From positions 806,001-870,000 of the forward strand of contig NZ_CP094972.1 in NCBI RefSeq assembly GCF_025985425.1: 64,000 nucleotides of DNA, written 5' to 3'. This document shows positions 51,447-60,900 of this stretch, one piece after another; the stretch's first letter is position 1, and every line of letters begins with the position of its first letter. The stretch is from Entomomonas sp. E2T0. Lineage in GTDB: Bacteria; Pseudomonadota; Gammaproteobacteria; Pseudomonadales; Pseudomonadaceae. A program made the position numbers and the translations under genes. Below the pieces are notes generated by a model, which did not search any database, was not told where the DNA came from, and saw nothing but the letters and a program-made list of their open reading frames with translations.

Positions 51447-52246
51447 GAACAGAAATCCAGCGGCAAACGACGGGGAATATACTGTCCATGGCCAGGTGCT
51501 TCTGCATCCCGTAGTGTTCGCCACGTATAATCAAGGGCAGATTTTACTGCACTGATTAGTTCTTCTCCTAGTGCCAAGCGTCCTGCTAATGCACTTGCTA
51601 GCGTACAACCTGAACCATGATAGTTGCCTGGTAAGCGTGCACAGGTAAAAATATGTTTTTCGCCCTGCTGAGTATAGAGGCGATTAGAGATTACAGGGTC
51701 TGACTCATGGCCGCCTTTAATCAGTAAATGTTTGCAGTATTTTAATAATTTTTCTGCACATTCATCTGCTGAGCCTGCAGGCAGTTCCGCTAAAATACGC
51801 GCTTCAGGTAAATTAGGAGTACTGATAGTCGCCAGTGGGAATAGTTTTTCGCGAATAGCATAAGCGATATCACCTTTACCTAAGGTACCACCACCACCAG
51901 CTCTTAATACGGGGTCACATACCAATGGTAAGTGAGGATTTTGGTTGGCTATTTCAATAATAGTGTCAACCATCTCCATATTACCTAACATACCAAGTTT
52001 AATAGAGGAAACTGGCATATCTTGTAACACAGCGTTGGCTTGTGCCAATACCCATTCTCTGTCTAATACTCTAAAATCAGTAACATCAACTGTATTTTGT
52101 ACAGTGAGGGCTGTTACGGTGGGAGCAGCATGGCAGTTTTGTGCCAAAATAGCTTCAATATCAGCTTGAATACCTGCTCCACCACTAGGGTCGTGGCCAG
52201 ATAAACAAAGGACAATAGGTCTTGAGGGTGGGGTATTATGGATCAT
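51443..52246 (-). CDS. thiD: Hydroxymethylpyrimidine (phosphate) kinase
   Basis: Phosphorylates hydroxymethylpyrimidine for thiamine synthesis. The ATG at 52246 gives 267 residues; a longer version from a TTG at 52288 adds a hydrophobic leader unlike relatives. The ribokinase-fold motifs are CLSGHDPSGGAGIQADI at the start and LLIKGGHESDPV. The ATP site is ARLPGNYHGSGCTLASALAGRLA. It is coupled to thiE by the ATGA overlap. Confidence 0.93.
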   Translation of the reverse strand: MIHNTPPSRPIVLCLSGHDPSGGAGIQADIEAILAQNCHAAPTVTALTVQNTVDVTDFRVLDREWVLAQANAVLQDMPVSSIKLGMLGNMEMVDTIIEIANQNPHLPLVCDPVLRAGGGGTLGKGDIAYAIREKLFPLATISTPNLPEARILAELPAGSADECAEKLLKYCKHLLIKGGHESDPVISNRLYTQQGEKHIFTCARLPGNYHGSGCTLASALAGRLALGEELISAVKSALDYTWRTLRDAEAPGHGQYIPRRLPLDFCS

Positions 52247-52403
52247 AGTATTAGCACAGTTTATTAAGAGTAATAGAGTAAAATACAAGATTGATGGTCT
52301 AAAGTATATATTAAATTAATACAGACCATTTTGCTATTTACCTAAAATCATAGTATGGTTGTTTTAGCATTAACTAAGTTGCTGCGATAGCAGGGGAGAG
52401 AGA

Positions 52404-53363
52404 ATGAATAAGCTCAGTAAAATAATATGTGTAGGATTATTAGGGTTAGCAACAAGTTTAGTAAGTTGGGCAGATGAGCCAGTAGAAGATATTTTGGCTT
52501 GTCAAAATATTAAATTAGCTGAAACAGGTTGGGCTGATATTAGTGCTACTACTGCTATGGTTTCAGTGGTTGCTGAGGGGCTTGGTTATGAGGTTAGTGC
52601 TCCTATTATTTCTGTTCCCATTGCTTTTACTAGTGTTGCTAAGGGTAAGGTTGATGCTTTTTTAGGTTATTGGTCTCCCTCAATGGATGGTATTGCAGCG
52701 CCTTTTGTTAAAGATAAGACAATCATTATTCCTGAAAAAGCCAACTTGGAAGGGGCTAAATACACATTAGCCGTACCTGCTTATACTTATGAGGCAGGCT
52801 TGCAATCATTTAAAGATATTGCCAAATTTAAAAAGGATTTAAACGCGCAAATATATGGTATTGAAGCAGGTAATGACGGTAATTTGTTAATTCAAAAGAT
52901 GATCAAGGATAACTTATTTAATTTAAGTGATTTTAAGTTAAGAGAGTCTAGTGAAGCAGCTATGATTAGCCAAGTTAAACGAGCAGTAAAAGCCAACAAA
53001 CCTATAGTGTTTTTAGCTTGGGAACCACACCCGATGAACAGTCAGGTTGAGTTGAAATATTTAGCTGATGGAGATGAGGTGTTTGGTCCTAATTATGGTA
53101 GTGCTAAAGTATTTACTATTATTTCTCCTGAGTTTCAAAAACGTTGCCCAGCAGAAGCTAATTTAATTAGCCAAATTCGTTTTACAGTGGAAATGGAAAG
53201 TGAATTAATGACAGAAATTTTAGAAAATAAAGTACCTGCTAAAAAAGCAGCTAAAGAGTATTTGAAAAAACATCCTGAAGTGCTTAAACAATGGCTTGTA
53301 GGTATTAAAAGTACTAATGGTGAAGATGGAAAAGTAGCTATTGATAAATATTTAGCGCAGTAA
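52404..53363 (+). CDS. Choline/glycine betaine ABC binding protein (ChoX/OpuAC family), orphan
   Basis: A 319-residue periplasmic protein with a signal peptide ending SWA before DEPVED. It has the substrate block LAETGWADISATTAMVSVVAE, and YWSPSMDGIAAPF provides aromatic residues of a choline cage. AWEPHPMNSQVELKYL follows. It carries GGGGAGAGAG as ribosome site. No permease or ATPase gene is next to it, so it must work with a transporter encoded elsewhere. Confidence 0.86.
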   Translation: MNKLSKIICVGLLGLATSLVSWADEPVEDILACQNIKLAETGWADISATTAMVSVVAEGLGYEVSAPIISVPIAFTSVAKGKVDAFLGYWSPSMDGIAAPFVKDKTIIIPEKANLEGAKYTLAVPAYTYEAGLQSFKDIAKFKKDLNAQIYGIEAGNDGNLLIQKMIKDNLFNLSDFKLRESSEAAMISQVKRAVKANKPIVFLAWEPHPMNSQVELKYLADGDEVFGPNYGSAKVFTIISPEFQKRCPAEANLISQIRFTVEMESELMTEILENKVPAKKAAKEYLKKHPEVLKQWLVGIKSTNGEDGKVAIDKYLAQ

Positions 53364-53389
53364 AATTTGATAAGGGATCAATAAAAATC

Positions 53390-54349
53390 ATGCAGCCACT
53401 GTTTCCAGAGATAAAGCCTTATGCTACACATAAGTTAGCTGTGCAATCACCTCATGTACTATATATTGAGGAGAGTGGTTCTATGACAGGTCTGCCAGTG
53501 TTATTTTTACATGGCGGACCTGGCGGTGGATGTGATGAAAATAGTGCCCGTTTTTTTGATCCCACTATTTATCGAATAATTACGTTTGATCAACGTGGCT
53601 GTGGTCGTTCAACACCCTATGCCTCTTTGGAAAATAATACGACTTGGGATTTAGTGGCAGATATTGAGCTTATTCGTAAAGAGTTAGCTATTGATAAGTG
53701 GGTAGTGTTTGGTGGTTCGTGGGGTTCTACCTTAGCATTAGCTTATGCACAAACGCATCCTGAAAGAGTCTTAGGATTGATTTTACGGGGCATCTTTTTA
53801 TGCAGACCAACTGAGATTGAATGGTTTTATCAAAAAGGTGCTAGTTATTTATTCCCAGATTATTGGGAAGATTATATTGCACCTATTCCAGAAGTGGAAC
53901 GTGGTGATTTAGTACAAGCTTTTTATAAGCGTTTAACGGGTACTGATGAGATTGCTCAATTAAATGCTGCACGAGCTTGGTCAGGTTGGGAGGGAAGTAC
54001 TATTACTTTAGCGCCTAATCCTAAAATTACACAAAGTTTTCTGGAAACTAAAAAAGCCTTAGCTATGGCTCGTATAGAATGCCATTATTTTATAAATAAT
54101 GCTTTTTTAGAACCTAATCAATTACTGCGTGATATGGACAAAATAGCCCATATTCCAAGTATTATAGTTCATGGTCGTTACGATGTGATTTGTCCCCTCG
54201 ATAATGCTTGGCAACTTCATAAGTTATGGCCAAATAGTGAGCTTAATATTATTCGTGAGTCAGGCCATTCAGCATTTGAGGTGGGTACAGTGGATGCCTT
54301 AGTAAAAGCTACACATGCTATGGCTGAAAAGCTATTAACTGAAAAATAA
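53390..54349 (+). CDS. pip: Proline iminopeptidase
   Basis: An alpha/beta hydrolase that releases N-terminal proline from peptides. It has 319 residues. The oxyanion block is FLHGGPGGGCDENSARFF, the nucleophile elbow is GGSWGSTLALAYA, the acid is in HGRYDVICPLDNAW, and the His is in ESGHSAFE. It lies 26 bp after the binding-protein gene and 11 bp before dtd. The pip-dtd pair is also found in Pseudomonas. Confidence 0.95.
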   Translation: MQPLFPEIKPYATHKLAVQSPHVLYIEESGSMTGLPVLFLHGGPGGGCDENSARFFDPTIYRIITFDQRGCGRSTPYASLENNTTWDLVADIELIRKELAIDKWVVFGGSWGSTLALAYAQTHPERVLGLILRGIFLCRPTEIEWFYQKGASYLFPDYWEDYIAPIPEVERGDLVQAFYKRLTGTDEIAQLNAARAWSGWEGSTITLAPNPKITQSFLETKKALAMARIECHYFINNAFLEPNQLLRDMDKIAHIPSIIVHGRYDVICPLDNAWQLHKLWPNSELNIIRESGHSAFEVGTVDALVKATHAMAEKLLTEK

Positions 54350-54360
54350 GGGATAAGTGA

Positions 54361-54798
54361 GTGAAGGCTTTAATTCAACGAGTAACTGAAGCCCGTGTGG
54401 CAGTAGAAGATAAAACAATAGGTGAAATTGGTATCGGTATTCTTGCATTAGTAGGAATTGAACCAGATGATACACCAGCAAAAGCTGATAAGCTGCTACA
54501 TAAGTTATTAAACTATCGTATCTTTACTGATGAAAATGATAAGATGAATCGTTCATTGGCAGATATTAATGGTGGATTGTTGTTGGTATCACAATTCACT
54601 CTAGTTGCAGACACTAAAAGTGGATTACGCCCCAGTTTTTCTACCGCAGCCTCTCCTGCTTTAGGAGAGGAATTATTTAATTATTTATTAGTACAAGCAA
54701 AACAGAAATATACACCTGTTGCAACAGGTTGTTTTGGTGCTAATATGCAAATTCATTTGATAAATAATGGTCCAGTAACTTTTTTATTGGATGTTTAG
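54361..54798 (+). CDS. dtd: D-aminoacyl-tRNA deacylase
   Basis: A proofreading enzyme that removes D-amino acids wrongly attached to tRNA. It has 145 residues and starts GTG. The family motif [18 protein letters not shown] is near 78-95, and the Gly-cisPro loop is [11 protein letters not shown] at the C-terminus. It directly follows pip. Confidence 0.96.
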   Translation: MKALIQRVTEARVAVEDKTIGEIGIGILALVGIEPDDTPAKADKLLHKLLNYRIFTDENDKMNRSLADINGGLLLVSQFTLVADTKSGLRPSFSTAASPALGEELFNYLLVQAKQKYTPVATGCFGANMQIHLINNGPVTFLLDV

Positions 54799-54886
54799 TT
54801 TTATCATTGATTTACGCCTGTGAACAAGTAATAAATTTTAATTAATATCGTGTTTAGTAATAATTTAATTGATTGAGGATGTAATA

Positions 54887-55351
54887 GTGATTAACACTAC
54901 CATACCAACAGAGGCTGATTGGGCTGATTATCAAACGGAACTAGACTGTCAAGAAGCATATGATTTATACGCAGGGAAAGATGCAGAAAGTTTAAAGTCG
55001 GTTTTTGTGGAGTCAATAGATCGTTGTGTAGATGGACTACATTTTATGCCTCCAAAGGTTTTTCATTATTATGCCAGTGTTTTTGCTGATTATGTGTTGC
55101 AAGTAGAGAGATTACCAGGCTTACAACCAGAGAATCGAGCACTAGCAGCAGCAGGTTTGTTTACTTTATTAGAAAATAAATTACATATCAGCCCTATGGA
55201 TGTGAAAGAAATTTATCCAAAACTAATAGAAATAGCTAAATATGTAGCAGAACATCAGTCAAATTACTATGCGGATAAAGAGCAATATGGTGATTTTTCT
55301 AAACAGCTTGTTATTTTTAATGCATTAGCTAAAGAATCACATATTATTTAA
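54887..55351 (+). CDS. Unknown 154-residue protein
   Basis: I do not recognise a family. A longer frame opens at a TTG (54869), but GAGGAT sits six bases before the GTG at 54887, so I use that start. No signal peptide is seen. It is acidic and helical, with HFMPPKVFHYYASVFADYVLQ in the middle and a C-terminal half rich in Lys and Glu. It may belong to a Pseudomonadaceae-only set. It stands between dtd and the LpxO-type gene without tight coupling. Confidence 0.6.
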   Translation: MINTTIPTEADWADYQTELDCQEAYDLYAGKDAESLKSVFVESIDRCVDGLHFMPPKVFHYYASVFADYVLQVERLPGLQPENRALAAAGLFTLLENKLHISPMDVKEIYPKLIEIAKYVAEHQSNYYADKEQYGDFSKQLVIFNALAKESHII

Positions 55352-55478
55352 CAGGTATTTGTCGTTCTATTTGAGGGAATTAGGGGACAAACTATTCGCT
55401 ATTAGTATAATGTTTTATTTAAAGTATTATAGAAGTAGCTTATTATATTTTGATTAGAATAGTAGGTGGGTACAGCAA

Positions 55479-56378
55479 TTGAAAATTATCATTGTAGGAT
55501 TGTTAATAGCTAGTGTTCTATTTGTTCATTATCGTGGTCGTGTTCGTCATAAATGGTCTCGCCAAATAAAAGATCATTCAACTTTCTTAGCACCACTAAA
55601 TTCTATTATTTATTTAACTTCTAAATTACCTAGTCAACCGTATTATTCAACAGATATTTATCCTGAATTAAAGGTTTTTGAGGAAAATTGGCAGAAAATT
55701 AAAGAAGAAGGTGAACGTTTATTAGAGGCTGGTAAAGTAAAAGGTTCTGATAAGCTCGATGATGCAGGTTTTAACTCTTTTTTCCGCAAGGGCTGGAAGC
55801 GTTTTTATTTAAAATGGTATGGCGATAGCCATCCTTCAGCTATGGAGTTATGTCCTTTTACTACAGCGTTAGTGAAAGATATTCCAACCGTTAAAGCCGC
55901 TATGTTTACTGAGTTACCACCAGGAGCACGTTTAGTAACGCATCGTGACCCTTATTCGGGTTCTCTTCGTTATCATTTAGGACTTGATACACCTAATGAT
56001 GATAGATGTTTTATTGAAGTAGATGGTGAGCGATATTCATGGCGTGATGGTGAAGGTGTTATTTTTGATGAAACGTATATTCATCATGCTGAAAATATGA
56101 CAGATCATCGCCGTTTAATTTTCTTCTGTGATATGGATCGGCCTTTAAAATATAAATGGGCAACCAAATTTAATCATTGGGTAGGTAAAAATGTAGTAGG
56201 AGCTGCTGCTTCTCCTAATGAAGATGGTGATAAACTAGGTGGTATTAATAAAGCTTTTGGTTTTCTTTATAAAATTCGTGAGCGTGGAAAAGAATTAAAG
56301 AAAAGAAACCGTTTCCGTTATTACCTTGAACAGTGGTTATTACTGGCCTTTGTGATTTGGATTATTTGGATTATTTAA
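55479..56378 (+). CDS. lpxO: Lipid A 2-hydroxylase LpxO-like
   Basis: A 2-oxoglutarate and iron dependent hydroxylase of the aspartyl/asparaginyl beta-hydroxylase fold that hydroxylates lipid A acyl chains. It has 299 residues, with an N-terminal membrane helix (1-17) and a second at the very C-terminus (WLLLAFVIWIIWII). The iron motif is THRDPYSGSLRYHLGLDTP, the second His is in YIHHAENMTDHRRLIFFCD, and the Arg for 2-oxoglutarate follows. The start is TTG with AGGTGG upstream. A terminator follows. Confidence 0.87.
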   Translation: MKIIIVGLLIASVLFVHYRGRVRHKWSRQIKDHSTFLAPLNSIIYLTSKLPSQPYYSTDIYPELKVFEENWQKIKEEGERLLEAGKVKGSDKLDDAGFNSFFRKGWKRFYLKWYGDSHPSAMELCPFTTALVKDIPTVKAAMFTELPPGARLVTHRDPYSGSLRYHLGLDTPNDDRCFIEVDGERYSWRDGEGVIFDETYIHHAENMTDHRRLIFFCDMDRPLKYKWATKFNHWVGKNVVGAAASPNEDGDKLGGINKAFGFLYKIRERGKELKKRNRFRYYLEQWLLLAFVIWIIWII

Positions 56379-56389
56379 ATTTCCTAGTA

Positions 56390-56428
56390 AAGGCCATTCC
56401 TTTTCATTGATGGAATGGCCTTATTTTT
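56390..56428 (+). terminator. Terminator after lpxO-like gene
   Basis: AAGGCCATTCC and GGAATGGCCTT form a perfect 11-bp stem with an 11-base loop, followed by ATTTTT. It separates this gene from the GAPDH gene 50 bp further on. Confidence 0.88.
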
Positions 56429-56479
56429 GGCATAATAGGGCAACCATTTATCCTCTAATCAACAAATGGAAGGTGCCTA

Positions 56480-57931
56480 GTGTCTCAAACATCACAACAA
56501 TGTCTTACTGATTGGACGGATCGTGAAGCGTTAGCTGAAACAATGATCCCGCTAGTAGGTCAGCTGTATCGTAATAATCATGTTGTTACATCAATTTATG
56601 GTTTTAGCCTAATCAATCAGTCTGTTGTCTCTATTTTACAAACTCATGCCGCCACCCATTATCGTTTTGGTAGTGAAGCAGAACTTTCTGTAAAAGAAAC
56701 TTATCCTTTATTAAAAATCATGACAGAGCTTAATTTAGGTTCTGCTTCTATTGATCTTGGTAAGTTAGCTGTCAAGTACCGTGAAGAGCAATCATTAACA
56801 CCAGAACAGTTCTTACGCAAAGAGTTGGCCGATATCATAGATAAGCCAGCTGATAAACAAACAGATTGTGGTACGGATATTGTGCTTTACGGCTTTGGTC
56901 GTATTGGACGCTTGCTTGCGCGCATTATGATTGAAAGAACAGGTAGTGGTGATGGTTTGAGATTACGTGCTATTGTCGTACGTAAGGGCTCAGATGATGA
57001 TTTAGAGAAGCGTGCCAATCTATTACGACGTGACTCTGTGCATGGTGCTTTCAATGGTACCGTGTTAGTTAACGAAGAAAATAATACATTATCAATTAAT
57101 GGTAATCTAGTACAGGTCATCTACTCAAGCGAGCCTAGTACAGTAGATTATACCCAATATGGTATTAACAATGCGATTGTTATTGATAATACTGGTAAAT
57201 GGCGTGATGAAGAAGGTTTGAGCCAACACTTAAAATGTAAAGGTGTGTCACGTGTTATTCTAACGGCACCTGGTAAAGGTAAATTAAAGAATATCGTTTA
57301 TGGTGTAAATGATAGTTTAATTACCAAAGATGATAAGATTCTTTCTGCTGCCTCTTGTACTACTAATGCCATTGTACCTGTATTAAAAGTAATTAATGAT
57401 CAATTTGGTATTGAGAATGGTCATGTAGAAACCGTCCACTCATACACTAATGACCAGAATTTGATTGATAACTTCCACAAAGGAAGCCGTCGTGGACGTA
57501 GTGCACCATTAAATATGGTAATTACGGAAACAGGTGCAGCAACAGCAGCAGCTAAAGCGCTACCTGAATTAGCAGGCAAGTTAACAGGTAATGCGATTCG
57601 TGTACCAACACCTAATGTATCACTCGCTATTCTTAATTTAAATCTTGGTAAATCAACCTCTAGAGAAGAGTTAAATGACTTCTTAAGAGATGTTGCATTA
57701 CACTCTAAATTACATAGACAAATAGATTTTATTGATTCAACAGAAGTAGTTTCTAGTGATTTTGTGGGCTCACGTCATGCAGGTATTGTTGATGCTGCAG
57801 CAACTATTTGTACTGATAATCATGCTGTTCTTTATGTATGGTATGACAATGAGTACGGATATAGCTCACAAGTTATTCGTATTGTTGAGAATATTGCCAA
57901 TGTAAGACGCTTAGCTTTTCCTAAATCTTAA
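56480..57931 (+). CDS. Glyceraldehyde-3-phosphate dehydrogenase, long form
   Basis: A 483-residue GAPDH of the type found in Pseudomonas beside the usual ~335-residue enzyme. An extra N-terminal region of about 130 residues precedes the dinucleotide motif YGFGRIGRLLARIM. The catalytic Cys is in SAASCTTNAIVPVLKV, and the His is in VETVHSYTNDQ. The C-terminal YDNEYGYSSQV is standard. The long form is often linked to gluconeogenic direction or NADP use, but I infer that only. GTG start with GGAAGG upstream. Confidence 0.9.
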   Translation: MSQTSQQCLTDWTDREALAETMIPLVGQLYRNNHVVTSIYGFSLINQSVVSILQTHAATHYRFGSEAELSVKETYPLLKIMTELNLGSASIDLGKLAVKYREEQSLTPEQFLRKELADIIDKPADKQTDCGTDIVLYGFGRIGRLLARIMIERTGSGDGLRLRAIVVRKGSDDDLEKRANLLRRDSVHGAFNGTVLVNEENNTLSINGNLVQVIYSSEPSTVDYTQYGINNAIVIDNTGKWRDEEGLSQHLKCKGVSRVILTAPGKGKLKNIVYGVNDSLITKDDKILSAASCTTNAIVPVLKVINDQFGIENGHVETVHSYTNDQNLIDNFHKGSRRGRSAPLNMVITETGAATAAAKALPELAGKLTGNAIRVPTPNVSLAILNLNLGKSTSREELNDFLRDVALHSKLHRQIDFIDSTEVVSSDFVGSRHAGIVDAAATICTDNHAVLYVWYDNEYGYSSQVIRIVENIANVRRLAFPKS

Positions 57932-57951
57932 TTTAAGAATGTATAAGTAAT

Positions 57952-57983
57952 AAAAAGGCATGTTTTATACATGCCTTTTTTAT
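57952..57983. terminator. Bidirectional terminator between GAPDH and the sensor kinase
   Basis: AAAAAGGCATGT and ACATGCCTTTTT form a perfect 12-bp stem with a TTTAT loop and flanking T-run. It serves the two convergent genes. Confidence 0.9.
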
Positions 57984-60900
57984 TATTTTAAGTTTACATG
58001 TAGGCTAATAAGCGCTCTTAATTGAGCAGGCTTAAGTGGTTTCTTAATGAAATCCAGCCCTGCCATTTGTAGCTCATCAGCCAGTTCTTGTGAGTTATCT
58101 GCACTGATGATAATAGCGGGTAGTTTAGGATTATTTAATTGTTCACGAAGCAATTTTATTAGGTCTGTGCCTATATAACCATGGTCTAAATGGTAGTCAA
58201 CTAATAATAATTGAGGTTTAAAGCCACTAGTTAATATTTCTTCACATTCTTGTTGATTACGAGCTGTTTTAACTATGCAGTTCCAACGAGACAATAACGT
58301 TTTCATGCCCGTTAAAATAGTATCCTCATTGTCTACACATAATACAGCGACTGCTGATGGTTTTGGCTTGTTAGCTACAGCAGGCGCTAATATTTCATCA
58401 ATTTGTGCTGTGTCAAGCATTAAGGGAGTGTCTTCAATAGGCACAGTGACACTGAAAACAGTACCTTTCTCTAGCCATGAACGAACAGTAATTGGATGAT
58501 CAAGTAGTTTACAAAAACCATCAGCAATAGCAAGACCTAAGCCTAGCCCTTTTTCTGCACGTGTTTGATGGCTATCTAACCGTTTGAATTCTTCAAAAAT
58601 AATTTTTTGCTTATCTTCAGGGATACCTTTACCTTGATCCCATACCTCAATCCGCACATGATCTTTAATGCGTCTAGCGCCTAAAACTATTCTACCTTCT
58701 CCATAACGGAAAGCATTGGTTAGAAAGTTTTGTAAAATACGTCTTAATAATTTACTATCACTTTTTATAAATAAACTACAGGGATGTACTTTAAAAGTAA
58801 TATCCTCTGGTGCTAAAGCAGATAGTTCTGTATTGAGTGTGTTAAACAAATCGTTTAATGCAATTGTTTCATTCTTTGGTGTAATACGCCCACTTTCTAG
58901 TCGAGAGATATCCAATAGATCAGAGATTAATTCTTCTGCAGAATGCAGTGATGATTCCAAATGATGTATTAATTCTTTAGCAGTGGCTGGTAAATGTTCT
59001 TGTGTCAAAGAGGAGGCAAACAGCCTAGCAGCATTTAATGGTTGCATTAAGTCATGGCTTACAGCCGCTAGAAAGCGGGTTTTGGATTCATTGGCTTGTT
59101 CTGCATTACTTTTTGCTTTAATAAGTGCTGTGTTTAATTTGGATAATTCTTTAGTGCGTTTATTAACACGTTGTTCTAAGTGTTCATTAATTTCTTGTAA
59201 TGTACGCTCTGCTTGTCGATAAGCGGTAATATCTGTAAAGCTGGTTACGAATCCACCACCAGGCATAGGATTACCAATGATTTCAATAACTCGACCGTTA
59301 GGGAATACGCGTTCAGATTTATGTGGATTACCAAAAGATAACCATTTTAACCGAGAAACTACAGCCTCTTCAGAATTATCAGTACCACACATACCTCGTT
59401 TGGCATTATAGTAAATAATATCACCAATAGGCCTACCTATTTGGATAAGTCCTTCAGGATAATCAAATAAATCAATATAACGCTGATTCCATGCCACAAG
59501 ATGTAGTGATTTATCTATCACGCTAATGCCTTGTGTGATATGTTCTAAAGCACCTTGTAATAATGATCGATTGAAACGCAATACTTCAGATGCTTCATCT
59601 ACAATAAGTAAAACATCTTCCATTTGCATTTCATGGCCTTCAATGGCTGATTTAACCATTGCTCTGGCAGTAGAGCTTCCTAACCTTTCTGCTAACACAT
59701 GTTCTGTGTAATAGATCCACTCTGGGTCAGCATTACTAGATAAATCAAAGGATAATTGCTGTTTCTCTGCAAAATTTTCAAACAGCTCTAAAGTATTTCG
59801 TTCACCAATAAAACGAGCAGTAAGTGCAATTAAATCTTCTAGTTTCACTACTAAGGTGTTGTCATCAATATTAATATTTTGATTAATAAATTTAGTTGCT
59901 TGCCAATGCTCAGTTACTCGTTTTTTAGAGATAAGAGAAAAGAAAACAAAGATAGTAAAATTAACTAATAAGGCTAGCACAGTGCAGAAAGTTATATAGG
60001 ATAACTTAATTGGTAAAAGGTATTGCAACCATGCAAGTAAACTATTTATAGAAAAATTACTAATATCTTTTTGTAATAGTAAAGGCAACATCAGTGTATA
60101 ACACCAGATAGCTGCACCTATTATAAGTCCAGCGAGCACACCTTGTTTATTAGCTGGCTTCCAATACAGTGCCCCTACCATGGCTGGCGATAGTTGAACA
60201 ATACCAGCAAAGGAAATCCATCCAATATCACTTAAACTATTATTGGGTGAAAGACAAAGATAACAGGCCGTAGCCAATGCTAGAATAAGGATACTACACA
60301 TCCAACGAAATCGTTGTAGCTGTTGAACAGAGAGATTTGATAAAGATGATTGGCTATTTAAAAATACACGATTAGAAATTATTCTTGATAAAGAAAAACA
60401 ACAAATAATGGTTGAACCTACAGTTGCAGAAAAACCACCTAATAAAACAAGTAAAATTAGTAGGTTTGATGACTCATACATAGGTATGGTAATAAGCCAA
60501 TATTGGTCGCCAATATCATTTTGCAGTAGATAGCCTGCCATAATGATAGGTACTACACAGATAGCCATAATCAGTAAATAAAGTGAAAAGATCCAACGTG
60601 CGGAATCTAAATCTTTTGGCTTTTGTGCTTTGGTAACACCGGTTTGAAATAGATAGGTAATACAAACAATAGCCATCATAATAATCATTGTTTGTAATAT
60701 AAGCTCTGCAGGGTTTAATTTATGAATTCGAAAAACTTCTTTAAATAACTCAAGATTAATTGGTTTTCCTGTATTGTTAATACCTGAAGAGAGTAAATAA
60801 CAGGCAAGAATGGCAACACTAATAAAAGCAAGTAATTTTAATGTGGCACCAACAGTAGAAGTAAAAAGTAAACTTTTATATTGTCCCTCAACAATATTTC

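Noticed and set aside
51447-51524. Longer thiE start inside thiD
   Set aside because: The upstream part is only the alternate frame of thiD. The ATGA overlap at 51443-51446 gives the normal ThiE start.
52247-52288. N-terminal extension of thiD from a TTG codon
   Set aside because: The added MYFTLLLLINCANT is unlike any ThiD and there is no ribosome site; the ATG at 52246 matches relatives better.
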